This document shows positions 31,918-42,484 of a stretch of 64,000 nt of DNA, in pieces. Position 1 is the first letter of the stretch, and each line of letters starts with the position of its first letter. The notes under the pieces were generated by a model. The model saw nothing but the letters and a program-made list of their open reading frames with translations. It made no database searches and had not been told where the DNA came from. The translations under genes and the position numbers were made by a program. Source of the DNA: Macrothele yani (Eukaryota; Arthropoda; Arachnida; Araneae; Macrothelidae); contig CM077011.1 in NCBI GenBank assembly GCA_039090855.1, forward strand, positions 29,603,001 through 29,667,000. Direction: 5' to 3'.

Positions 31918-33288
31918 CAGGGCTGGAAAATTACTGGGCACCAGGTTGCCCAGGCTCCTAGAAATTTGGTCCTGGTGCCCAACTTTTTTTTACTTCAAAT
32001 TTTGTAATTTGCAGTCATTACTTTGAGTTCATAGATGGAAAATGAAACTTCAAGAATTGTAATTTAATAAAATCAAACTCTGAAATTTTCTGCTTTGATC
32101 GCATTTATAAATTCTGTCAGCTTTTAATTTGATAACTTTGATAACTTCAACTTGATGAGATATAATTGCTTTTCTCAAGCTTTGAATCTCGGAAGCGATA
32201 TTTTTATGCACTTTTAACGCACCACGCATGTTGGATGTGTCTGTTGTTTAACAGGGCATAAAAACATTTCGAAAGCTAATGGTCGCAATACCTTTTTTTT
32301 TTTTTTTTTTTGGCGTGGAGGCCTAAATTTTAATCTAACTGAAAGTTAAGTTAAAGCGATTTTAAAGCGATTTCTTTTTTTTTTTTTTTTTTTTTTAAAG
32401 AGAGCTATGCCATATTTTTAATTTTTTATTTTTAAAGCGTTTCCGCGGCAATCAGCTTTCCGTAAGTTGACGTCGCAACTTTTTTCCCCCCGTGCTTCCA
32501 TATAGTTTCAGTTAAATTGATAAGGTGTCTTTTTTGTTTTTCCACTTAATTTTTTTTTTTTTAACCATATTTTTACACGTTTTTATCGTCTGTCTTCCGT
32601 TTTTCACGATTGCATTACTAGGCATTCCGAAAGTTGATCACAGTTTTTGCATTTTTTGGCTTCAGATAGCTCATTTCAGTTTGATTGTTGCTGGTTTTCT
32701 TTTTTTTTTTTACAAAATCCATATTTATTAAGCATTTGCAACATTCCCTTCCGTTTCTTCGGGCATGCGACTTTCAGAAGTTGATAGTCACATTTTATTT
32801 TATTTTATTTTATTTTATTTTATTTTATTTATGTTTATGTTTTTTACTTCCAGATGGCTTTATTTCGGATTTTTATTTCTAAAACCACATCATTACGTAT
32901 TTTTTAACGCCCCTCCTTAATTTCTAAAGCCATTTACGCAGTACTCCGGAAGCTGACGGTTGCAGTTTTTTTTAGCTATTATTTTCTTCCAAATAGTTTC
33001 ATCTCAGATTGATGAGGTTAAAAGTTTTTTTTCCACATTCTTTTTTATGTTTAGATTTTTATCAAAACTATAGAACCCTGAGATTTATAGACCAAATTTG
33101 AATTTCATTTAGCAGTAAGTACTTTGAGTAATAGGCAGTGCTTAATACACTTATATTATTACTCTTTGTTCCAACATCATCACCATGAATTACGTTTGTG
33201 CATGATACTTTGAAATTTGCTTTCATTTCACCTGGCTTTTAAATTTTGGAGCTGGCTCCTAGATCTGGAGCTTATTTTTCCAGCCCTG
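31918..33288. mobile_element. non-autonomous hAT element with internal tandem repeats
   Basis: The ends are CAGGGCTGGAAAATTA and TTATTTTTCCAGCCCTG, with perfect 8-bp TSD ACTTAGTT (31910-31917, 33289-33296). Length 1371 bp and non-coding. Inside, a degenerate unit of about 145-190 bp repeats five times. Each has a GGCATTCCGAAAGTTGA-like block, then a T-rich stretch, then CTTCCAGATAGTTTCATTTC-like and GATTGATGAGG-like blocks. (TTTTA)n lies at about 32793-32830 and long T-runs at 32290-32400. Confidence 0.88.
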
Positions 33289-33452
33289 ACTTAGTTTGAT
33301 TTCACTTCATGTATATCTTAAGTTTAAAAGGCCCAGACAATGTACATTTGCTGCTAAGTTGTCTATTTTTTTTATCAAAATGCAGATCTATTTTTATGTT
33401 TAAAATGCAGTTATTATTTTCCTAATCAAATGTTGCTTTTCTCTTTTCTTAG

Positions 33453-33637
33453 GGTGAATGCATATGAATGCTATCAAAAAGCATTAATTGCTAATGGCTT
33501 CACTAGTGTGCTTCGACTGCACCAAAGGATTCCTAAAGTTGAATTCACCAGAGAATTTTTATCTAAGTTGCTACAAGAAGATAGCTGCCATTATTTCTTT
33601 TACAGTCTAATTTTTCTGTACACTTATCCCACAACTT
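33453..33637 (+). CDS. TMEM33: TMEM33-like, third coding exon
   Basis: The acceptor is CTTTTCTTAG. The exon encodes VNAYECYQKALIANGFTSVL, then RLHQRIPKVEFTREFLSKLL, then QEDSCHYFFYSLIFLYTYPT, ending TT. The RLHQR and EDSCHY blocks are the best family signatures. I end the exon at 33637, using a weak donor GTATCC. The evidence is that the single leftover T plus the TG starting the next exon makes Leu121 and restores the family's hydrophobic segment. Reading through instead gives 11 unrelated residues and a stop at 33667. Confidence 0.92.
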
Positions 33638-33989
33638 GTATCCTTCATGAGAATTCTTGTTGTTTTTAAGTATTATATTTTTATTTAGTTTCCGAAATCT
33701 ATAAGACACATTTCTTTCTCGTAACATTTATTTTGTGTTAAAATCGTTTATCAAATTTTTTTTAAAAACTTTGTGATTGAAATTGATGTGCAGTGATATT
33801 CCCAAATTAATCATTGGATATTTAATTTAGTTCTGATGTTTTGGGTTGGTGCAACAATAGGTGTGTGTGTGTGTGATTAGATAGCTACTTGTTATTTCAG
33901 ACTATCATTTCCTTTGCAGTAGGGAGCAAGATAATTTTAAAAGAATGTTTATCTTTGTTTCATTGGCTATAGCACAGTTTTTGACTGTG

Positions 33990-34316
33990 TGGAACATGCA
34001 AGATAATGAAATGTTTTGAGATTCCTGGGAGTGCCAGAACACCTAGTCATTCTTTTGAGGAATCTTTATGATGAGCAAAGAGCTACTTTAAGACTTGAGT
34101 GGTTTAGATTAAGAAAGAGAATTCAAGAAGTTTGCTTTTCGTCTCCATATCTGTTTAACTTGTACAGCGAGTATAGTTTTAGAATGGCAAGCTTGGATGA
34201 AATGACAGCTGGTATTCTTATTGAAGGTCAAACCATCAACAATTTAAGGTATTCAGATGACACCACTCTTTGGCAGAAAGTAGAGAAGACTCAAGAGGAC
34301 CTCATCAAGTAAATAA
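33990..34316 (+). pseudogene. BovB/RTE-like LINE relic, part 1
   Basis: 34016-34312 reads FLGVPEHLVILLRNLYDEQR, SSPYLFNLYSEYSFRMA and NNLRYSDDTTLWQKVEKTQE. The last has YSDD in place of the catalytic YADD. This matches the reverse transcriptase of BovB-type RTE LINEs and is distinct from the RTE family above. It is interrupted at 34322 by a small hAT MITE. Confidence 0.75.
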
Positions 34317-34321
34317 AAGTG

Positions 34322-34667
34322 CAGGGCTTGAAAAATATCAGAAAAGTTACATGCCCATCAGGGCATGTGTAAAAATAATTTACCTGCCCAGGTAGTAAAA
34401 GCTAGATGCCCAGGAAAATTTATCTATTAAGATAACAAATAAGAACTCTCATTTTGTTAAAAAATATGAACTTTTTTTACATGTTTTGCATTTCTTTTTT
34501 AAGGACACGTGATGACTGTTTTTTCTTGTAGTAGGTAATTCTATATTCCAGACTTTTTGTATTTCTAAATTTACTTGCCCAGACCGTGCAACTAGGTTGT
34601 TTTTTACCTGCCTAGGCCAATAATTTACATGCCGCGGGCATCTCGGGCATGGTATTTTCAAGTCCTG
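34322..34667. mobile_element. 346-bp hAT-like MITE with 5-bp TSD
   Basis: Termini CAGGGCTTGAAAAATA and TATTTTCAAGTCCTG are inverted. AAGTG (34317-34321, 34668-34672) is the only direct repeat that fits, a 5-bp TSD. Removing the insert plus one AAGTG restores the surrounding LINE. Interior stretches are also partly inverted (CATGCCC / GGGCATG). Ends resemble the hAT elements at 24975 and 31918, whose TSDs are 8 bp. Confidence 0.78.
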
Positions 34668-35340
34668 AAGTGGAAAGTGAAAAATCAGGCTTAATGCTAA
34701 ATATTAAGACAAAGGTCATGTTAACTTCCAACGTAACTGATTTTTGAATTGATGGGGAGAAAGTGGATGTTGTGGACAATTTCATGCTCCTGGTTTCCAG
34801 AATAGAAAATGAGGGGCAATGTGGTGGAGAAATGAGATTATCCCTAAGGGAAAAGGCAATGACAAATTAAAAAAAGATTATGAAGGATAAAGACATTTCC
34901 ACGACAACAAACACCACAATTGTTAATTCCTGCAGTAATATATGGTTGTAAAAGCAGGGCATTGAGGAAGAGTGAGAGTAAGAATATAGATGCTTTTGAA
35001 TTATGGACCTGGAGGTGGCTACTTAGAATTCATTGCACTGCAAGAAGACCTAATCAGTTAGTTTGTGACCAAAACAAGCCCAGCTGCTCCTTTGAGGCAA
35101 TGATCTGTAAGCAAAAACTCACATATTTTTGTTATGTGATGCTTGCTAATTGGGTTAGAAAAAATGATCATGCTTGGCAAGATTGGAGGATGCAAAGAAG
35201 GGAAAGGCAATGAACAAGATGGTTGGATGAAATCGAAGAAGCTTTTAGAATGACCTCGGAAGAGCTACGAGATCTTGTTGAAAACTGGTTGACATGGTGG
35301 GCTTTTGTTCATAAAGTCAGAAAGCTGGGGTCACTTTGCC
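34668..35340 (+). pseudogene. BovB/RTE-like LINE relic, part 2
   Basis: This continues the same LINE after the MITE: LNIKTKVMLTSN, IDGEKVDVVDNF, then 34920-35213 with ALRKSESKNIDAFELWTWRW, LLRIHCTARRPNQL and CSFEAMICKQKLTYFCYVML. It ends with EELRDLVENW-like and FVHKVRKLGS-like blocks at 35255-35330. These are the C-terminal signatures of BovB-type proteins. Several stops and shifts are present. Confidence 0.75.
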
Positions 35341-36446
35341 AATCGCATTCTTCGCAATTTGTGAGAAAGAAATTGTTTTGGTGATGAAAAAAGCTTTAGC
35401 GAAAATATTGCCGATTACCTTTTCGTATTGTTATGACACTTTTGAAAAAAAAAAAGAAATTAATTTGGTAAATGGGTTTGCGAAAACTTTAAAAAAGCCA
35501 GAGCAACCACTGAGAAAGAATCAAACATGGCCCGATAGAACCTAACAATAGCAATAAAACAGTTGGGGTTTCACAACCTAAGAAAATTGGGGGGAGTGGG
35601 GGATGTATCAGACAAAGTAAGATTTGTGGACATAATTTTTACACATGTAATTCTATTTAAATACTAGGATTTTGTCGGAAAAAAATAAGCAGTACTTGAC
35701 AGAGTATAAAAATGTTATGTGTGTTTTGTAAAGTTGTTATACACTTTACAACACTTTTAGAGTGTAAAAGTGTTGTAAAGTGTTATGTAATGTTTCCTTC
35801 ATTGGACAGAAATTTTATTTTGTTGCCATACTGTTGTTCGTTGTTTGTTGTCATTCTGTGATGCTGTGATTATCGATTGTAACCATTATAATTTTAAAAA
35901 AAAAGTCATTTTTTAGTGCCAAATAACCTTCCAACATGAAAGTGAACAGCATATTTCTTTTTTATATTTATAAGATTTGGCTACTGAAAAAATGTACTCA
36001 TCAGTTCCTCGTGGGGTTGCCAATTTTTCTGATTTGATGCATGTCATATGTAGAAGAGTGAAAATTGGTGATTCAGGCATATCTGATTGCTGGTAAATAT
36101 TCCTGCCAATATCATTTGCACAAAGCATGTCCTTCTTCAGCTCTTGCGCCCAGACAGGGACATTTGTGATTCATCACCATGAGATACACTCAGTCATTGT
36201 GACAAATATCCCAGGGAAAAGTGATTATGATGGAGTGGTTTCCCATTGCCTTCCTTTCCAAGTGCTGAGGGCAACTGCCAGAAGTGGTTTGGTGCATCCA
36301 GTGCTGATTTTAAGGATCCATGCAGTTATGGAAACCCTGGAGAAACGCAAACTGGATGGTCAGCTGAACCAGCCATGGTACCTGCCATATAGAAATGAGG
36401 CTGACAATTAGCCAACTGCACCACACTGGTGGTTCGAATCATGCAA
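35341..36446. other. intron 3 stretch; perfect 19-bp hairpin and SINE-like block
   Basis: No gene. At 35741-35783 a perfect 19-base inverted repeat (ACACTTTACAACACTTTTA and complement) encloses five bases. At about 36170-36430 the minus strand begins GTGGTGCAGTTGGCTAA, an A-box-like string, suggesting a tRNA SINE, but the B box is poor. The rest is AT-rich. Confidence 0.45.
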
Positions 36447-36747
36447 GACACGTACATGAGTTTCTTCCGCAGATTCGCAAAATTTGACTTCTTTGTCATT
36501 GTTTTTGGGTCATCCTTGAGATCGATGCAAAACTGAAGAGAAGGTGTGTGTGTGTGTGTGTGTTAGTTTTGAGGGGTCATCTCTCAAAACTTTCGAAAAT
36601 GAAAGTTAGATGGAGTGAAAATTTCTCCCATAATCATAATTTTGTTTTTCCTTGCGATGTTTCTTCTGCCCAGTATTGTTGTTGAATATCATCTTATTCC
36701 ATAACTACATGTATTTCAGCATGAGAATGGGAGGAAAATTTCCAAAA
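36447..36747 (+). repeat. composite repeat R1, copy 2 (left part)
   Basis: Block B (TTTCTTCCGCAGATTCG; GATCGATGCAAAACTGAAGA) and block A (AAGTTAGATGGAGTG; TTTCTCCCATAATC) are recognisable, with a GT microsatellite at 36543-36563. It is broken at 36747 by the 4.2-kb transposon and resumes at 40952. Confidence 0.75.
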
Positions 36748-37620
36748 GGTTCATCAGTATCAAATCAACACAATTTTAATATGAATTTTAACTCGCCATC
36801 TCAGATTTCGATGAAACTTGGCACAGAGGCAGCCTACATATAGATGAAGAAAAATACCCAATTTTATTAAAATACATTGACCCATTTTGAAAATACAGTG
36901 ATGTGAAGTTGTCAAAAATCACCAAAAGACACCCCACTGCCGTAATTTCAAATTGCTATAGCAACTCCTAATTAAGCTAAAATGATGGGAGAGGTGTCAT
37001 TTTGCAGCATTTTCCAAGACCTTTCCTATGATATACAACACAATATGGGTTTGAGATGAAAATTGTTTTCAAATTTAAATTAAAATTAAAATTTTTAATT
37101 TATCAAAAAGTGCATCTTCAAAAATTTTCAAAAAATTATATACAACACTTCACATTATTGTTAACTAATTCCCTAAGTATAAAAGTGGAACTGTCATGGG
37201 TTCACACCTTTTATAAAATTTCAAAAATATAAGTTTCACTAAAAAAATGACATTTTTGTAAAATTTATAGATTTAAGCAGAAATATACATAACTTACCCA
37301 TAAAGAAATCTTCACTTTTTCATTAATTTATTTGTAATATATTTAAAATGTAACTAGTGACTATGACAGGATGATTATTCTATTAGAACTACTAAAAATA
37401 TAAGTTTTTATGAATACAATTATAATCTGATAGCCATATTTATTAAAAGTTTTGAGTATATATAATAAGTACAAATTGGGATAAAAAAATCTAATTGTTT
37501 ATTCCAACTATCATAAATAGCAAATTGCAATTTTATTGGATCTGCTCAGACCCAGCTATGCCAGTTCAGGGTCAAGCCACATGTCTGGAACTGCCTGAGT
37601 CTGGAGCTGTTATGATTCAA

Positions 37621-37713
37621 CTGGTTTAAACCTGTACCAACTGGTTTATACCACTTTAACCTGTTCCAACTGGTTTAAACCACTTTAAACCTGTTCCAAC
37701 TGGTTTAAACCAC
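37621..37713 (+). repeat. 30-bp tandem repeat
   Basis: About three units of CTGGTTTAAACCACTTTAAA + CCTGTTCCAA lie inside the large transposon, just before its gene. The first unit is shortened. Confidence 0.85.
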
Positions 37714-37999
37714 AGTCAGACTGATCAGTCTTCATACTGATTTAGTGGCAGTTGGATGTGTATGTTGTTGGTGATTAATGTGGTGGTATAAGTTTCTTTT
37801 TTAAATGTTAATATTTTGTGAGGTGTTGGTATTAGTAAAAAAAATATTTTCAAAGTTGTTACTCATTATTTCAGTATATTTTCTTAGTGATTGTTCTCTT
37901 CAGAAACATTTCTAAATTTTAACTGAGATCTGTGGGATGTTATACAATGGAGAAAGAAGATGTCGGACACTACAATGTTGCAGTCCTTTAAAAAAACAT

Positions 38000-40180
38000 A
38001 ATCATTCTGTGAAAAACATAAAGAGACTAAGAAATGTGCCTGAATGGATGTGTGATATGTTTCATGTTTCCTGATATGATGCCGAAGATATCAAAAATTT
38101 GTGATAATTGTAGGAAGAAGATTGGTTCATTGAAAAATATGCAAGAAAATAATTATTGCAGTTCGGATGATGATGATGAAACAAGCTATGATCCCCCACC
38201 TTCAGCTGTTCTGGAGACACTAAATTAAATATGTCTCTTCAGGAATCAAAGAGAGTCCCCTGTACATAGTACAAATCTTCAGGTGAAGCAGTATTCAACC
38301 AAAAATTAAAAAACATTGGGTTAGCACTTAAAAAACAACTATTTGCTAATGCAGAGGATTCCTCAGAAAATGAATGTGAGTCACTGGAACAATCTGTCAT
38401 AGGTAATCTGAAAACTAGCTTTTCTTCAAGTAGTAGGAAAAAGAAAGTAATGCTACTAACTTGTTTGCCCGAATCTTGGAGTATAAGAAAGATAATGTGT
38501 AAATTCAATGCTCCTAACTACATGGTACGCCAGGCAAAATGGCTTTTGAAGGAAAGAGGTATATTAGAAAGTCCTGACCCAAAACCGGGAATGAATCTGT
38601 CATAAGAAGTTGTGCAAACAGTATGTTCTTTTTATGAAAATGAAATAAGTAGAGTAATGCCAGGAAAAAGAGACTGTAACTGTGAAGGGGGAGAATGGAG
38701 ATAAAACAATAATATCTAAAAGACTTATTTTGTGCAATTTAAAAGAAGCATATACTATTTTCAAAGATAAATTTCAAGAAATGAAGATTGGGTTTTCTAA
38801 ATTTGCAGAACTGCACCCAAAACACTGCATTTTAGCAGGACATAGTGGAACACACTCAGTATGTGTTTGCACTACACATCAAAATGTCAAACTTATGATA
38901 GAAAATGCTAAGCTTGGTGTGTTAACCAATGGAGAATTGGCCTCTTATAAACACTGTTTGGCAAAAGTGCTGTGCAACCCAGCATCAATTCACTGCATTA
39001 TGGGAAACTGTAGTTCTTGCCCAGGAAGCAACCCAATAAAAAGTACACTACAAAATGCATTTGATAATAATATGGTTGAAAATATCACTTTTCGACAGTG
39101 GGTTTCAGTAGACAGATGTAACTTAGAAACAATGCAGAAGACCTCATCGGAGTTGATTGAATTATTTTCTGAAAAATTGACCACACTGATACTCCATGAC
39201 TTTTTAGCTAAGCAGCAAAGCTCTTTTATAAATGAAGTCAAGGAAAACTTGAATGACAGTGAATATGTTGTTACATGTGACTTCTCTGAGAATTACACTT
39301 TTGTGATCCAAGATGAGGCCCAGAGTTATCATTGGTCAAGTGATCATGCAACAGTGCACCCCTTTGTAGTGTATTACAAAGGAGAGAAGAAAACAGGGCA
39401 TATGAGCTATGTCATAATTTCTAACTGTCTAGAGCATAACACCATAGCAGTCTACTGTTTTCAAAAAAAGCTAATTCAATTTTTAAAAACCAAATTTCAA
39501 ACTGATATACTGATATACAGAAGTTATACTACTTTTCAGATGGCAGTGCAGCCATCTGAAAAGTAGATTATAAAAATAATTTTGTAAACTTATGTTTCCA
39601 CAAAGAAGATTTTGGCATCGAAAAAGAATGGCATATTTTTGCCTCTGCTCATGGAAACGCACCTTGCGATGGTGTCTGTGGCACTGTTAAGAGATTAGCA
39701 ACAAAAGCAAGTCTGCAGAGGCCGTATGATAACCAAATTCTTACTCCACAACAACTTTTTGATTAGGCAGTTAAAGACATTACATCTGTACACTTTGAAT
39801 TTTCAACACAAGAAGATTACATTGAAACTGCAACATTTCTAGAAGAACGTTTTAGTCAATCTGTTACCATCAAAGGGACGCAGAGGTTACATGCCTTTAT
39901 ACCGATAGCATCAAGTACATCAAAAATATTGGTAAAAACTTTTTCAGATACAACAGAATCTACTGTTGAAACAGTCACAAAATCTCCGGAAAAATTGGCT
40001 TTGAGAGATATTCATGGATACATTACTGCCATCTACAACAAGAAATGGTGGCTAGCTTATGTTTTAACAAAAGACGAAGGTCTTGATGAAGTTAAAGTTA
40101 CTTTCCTTCACCCAGCTGGCCCATCACTATCTTATACATATCCTACAAAACCTGATATGTATTCTATGGGTATCTGTAAA
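38000..40180 (+). pseudogene. putative transposase of the 4.2-kb transposon, broken
   Basis: The N-terminal part near 38034-38228 has a possible zinc-binding pattern (ICDNCRKK). The longest open part, 38682-39566 (294 codons), has a Cys-rich block (HCILAGHSGTHSVCVCTTHQ; CIMGNCSSCPG) and VVTCDFSENYTFVIQDEAQS, with a candidate catalytic Asp and a nearby Glu. It reads HMSYVIISNCLEHNTIAVYC before breaking. Around 39531 a YFSDG-type block is destroyed by a perfect inverted duplication (39531-39565). Downstream frames read CFHKEDFGIEKEWHFFASAH and TVKRLATKASLQRPYDNQ, then 39929-40180. Proteins of this look are known as unnamed mobile-element products in invertebrates. Stops near 38600, 39564 and 39765 make it a pseudogene. 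Confidence 0.65.
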
Positions 40181-40951
40181 TGATGTTCTTTGTAAAGTAA
40201 ACCCAGTAACACCAACAGGAAGAATATATCAAATTCCTGGGGTGTTACGGGGATGATATTGTAAAAACAAATGAAGCGTTTAAAAAGAAGTGAAATCTTA
40301 AAACACATACTATTTATAACAGGTTTTGCAAGTGACATTTTGAATGTATGTGTTAACAGTAAATTTGAATGTGTACATAGATATATTAAGAATAAAGAGT
40401 GAAGATTTATTTACGGGTGAGTTATGTATATTTCTGCTTAAATCTATAAATTTTACAAAAATGTCATTTTTTTAGTGAAATATGTGTTTTTGAAATTTTA
40501 TAAAGGTGTGAACCCATGACAGTCCCACTTTCATACTTAGGGAATTAGTTAACAATAATGTGAAGTGTTGTATATAATTTTTTTAAAAATTTTGAAGATG
40601 CACTTTTTGATAAATTAAAATTTTAATTTAAATTTGAAAACAATTTTCATCTCAAACCCATATTGTGTTGTATATCACAGGAAAGCTCTTGGAAAATGCT
40701 GCAAAATAACACCTCTCCCATCATTTTAGCTTAATTAGGAGAATTGCTACAGCAATTTGAAATTATGGCAGTGGGTGTCTTTTGGCAATTTTTGACAACT
40801 TCACATCGCTGTATTTTCAAAATGGGTCAACGTATTTTAATAAAATTGGGTATTTTTCTTCATCTATATGTAGGCTACCTCTGTGGCAAGTTTAATCAAA
40901 ATCTGAGATGGTGGGGTAAAATCACTGTGTTGACTTGACATGAAATGACTC

Positions 40952-41200
40952 AGAAATGGAAATTGGATAGAGCGGAGATTTCAACTGTAATCGCCCCCTC
41001 CCATGTGTGATGTTCCGTCCTGGGTTGTTAAATGTCAGTAATTTTATATTTGAATACAGTGATGTTCTTGAGTTAAATATTTACATAATAAATTGCAGTG
41101 GTCTTGCCCATGCTGTGTTATATTCACACTGGTTTGTAGTGTGTTTTGATTTTTCATTCACATGGTTAAAAAGTTCAGCTTCTTTTCTTTTTCTTTGTCA
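40952..41200 (+). repeat. composite repeat R1, copy 2 (right part)
   Basis: It resumes in block A (GAAATGGAAATTGGATAGAG; ATTTCAACTGTAATCGCC) and runs through TTGTTAAATGTCAGTAATTT and CATGCTGTGTTATATTC to GTTAAAAAGTTCAGCTTC. This supplies the uninterrupted version of the R1 end split by RTE copy 3. Confidence 0.75.
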
Positions 41201-41814
41201 GTCTCATGTATGAAGACATGAAAATTTGGGCTATTAAGTTTATTTCTGGTGATTAACATATTTATTGGATATATTTATTGTTAGCTGCTTCTGTAATAAC
41301 ATTTCCGTTATTGATGATTGTTGATGACTTGTTAATTGATGAATTACATTTCCAAAACATCTAACTGTTGGACGTGCAGTTTCATTTTGTTTTATGTTTC
41401 TACACCATTGTTTCTTTCTGTGCTAGTATTTATGGATACTAAATTGTTCATGAACACTTTGTGTATTGTTTTGTAGTCAATAATTTTGCTTTTTGTGTTG
41501 AATTTTTATTCTTGGGTGGTACATCTGACTTGGGAAATCCATTGTTCACTGTGCCATGTAATTTTGTCGGCTGTGTTTATCTTAGTAACATCAAACAATC
41601 TGTTGTAGCATTACTTGTGTTTTTTTTTATTTTTTCAGATAATACTGTACATTAGTTCATCCTTCTAACACTCATCTACTTCAACTGACTATTGATCTTG
41701 TTATGCGATAGCCAGTTATAATCATCAATGTAGTGACGCTGTGTCCAAATTGGATTTGTTTTTTTGGCAATTTTTGCATTGAATTTTCAGATATTTATAT
41801 ACTTCCATATGATT
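41201..41814. other. intron 3 stretch without recognised features
   Basis: AT-rich non-coding DNA; nothing recognised in either strand. Confidence 0.5.
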
Positions 41815-41950
41815 GTCATCCATTCTCAGTCCACAGCTGGACGTGTCTCAAATTTTCTTCCATAACTCTCCGTTTTGAGTTTTCTTCCATGTAACTGTGC
41901 CATGCTTTTGAATCCACTCATCTCTCACATAGTCATCTGGGTTTTCCCTG
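41815..41950 (-). pseudogene. RTE-like LINE 3' fragment (weak)
   Basis: The minus strand reads DYVRDEWIQKHGTVTWKKTQ then NGELWKKI. This resembles the C-terminal end of RTE-type proteins (Arg/Trp-rich, AQ-R-LW-K pattern). It is short and diverged from the main RTE family. Confidence 0.4.
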
Positions 41951-42475
41951 AAGCTGGCGGTGGAAGTGTAATGTTGTGGGCAATGTTCTGCTGGGAAATC
42001 CTGGGTCCAGTTATTCATGTGCAGAAAACCATGATGTCTACCACCTACCTGAACATCATTGCAGACCAGGCACACCCTTCCATGGCAATGGTATCAGCCT
42101 GTAGTAGCACCTTCTTTCATCAGGATAGTGTACCATGCTACATTGCCTGGATTGTTCGAGAATGGTTTCCTAAACATGAGAAAGACTTCCAGGTATTGCC
42201 CTGGCCTCCAGATTCTCCAGACATCAATCTAATCCAGCATTTGTGGTTTGTGATGGAGCAGGAAATCTGGTGTGTGGTGGCTCAACCACGTAACTTACAA
42301 GAGTTAAAGGATCAGCTGGTATCATGTTGATACCAGATAACACAAGACACTTTTAGAAATCTTGTAACCTCCATTCCTTACCGAGAGAGAGAGAGAGCTA
42401 GCTATTTTAGTGGCCTGCATAGGACCAACATCATATTAGCCAGGTGGTCGTAACAATTTGCCTCCTCAGTGTATA
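41930..42475 (+). pseudogene. Tc1-like transposase, C-terminal half
   Basis: The + strand frame to 42328 reads GGGSVMLWAMFCWEILGPVI, HQDSVPCYIAWIVREWF, VLPWPPDSPDINLIQHLW and AQPRNLQELKDQL. The second Asp is kept (QDS) and the Glu of the third motif is replaced by Gln (IQHLW). It ends at about 42470 with an end-like ACGACCACCT complement, immediately before the TA of the next mariner. Confidence 0.8.
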
Positions 42476-42484
42476 TACATAATA

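Larger units (their letters stand above)
36748..40951 (+). mobile_element. 4.2-kb DNA transposon with ~0.5-kb inverted repeats (Sola-like?)
   Basis: The arms 36748-37325 and about 40393-40951 are inverted copies. Outer ends are GGTTCAT on the left and GAGTCAT (complement of the right). Flanks AAAA (36744-36747) and AGAA (40952-40955) fit a 4-bp TSD: with the element and one copy removed, repeat R1 reads continuously at its normal length. Inside is one degenerate gene (38000-40180). A 4-bp TSD, GRG-type ends and a DDE-like protein fit the Sola superfamily as I know it, but this is an inference. TIR length is unusual. Confidence 0.7.

Noticed and set aside
33430..33669. Single-exon 79-residue protein
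   Set aside because: The sequence up to 33637 is a TMEM33 exon; the remaining residues are unspliced intron.
36425..36440. B-box-like GGTTCGAATC on the + strand
   Set aside because: No matching A box at the right distance on that strand.
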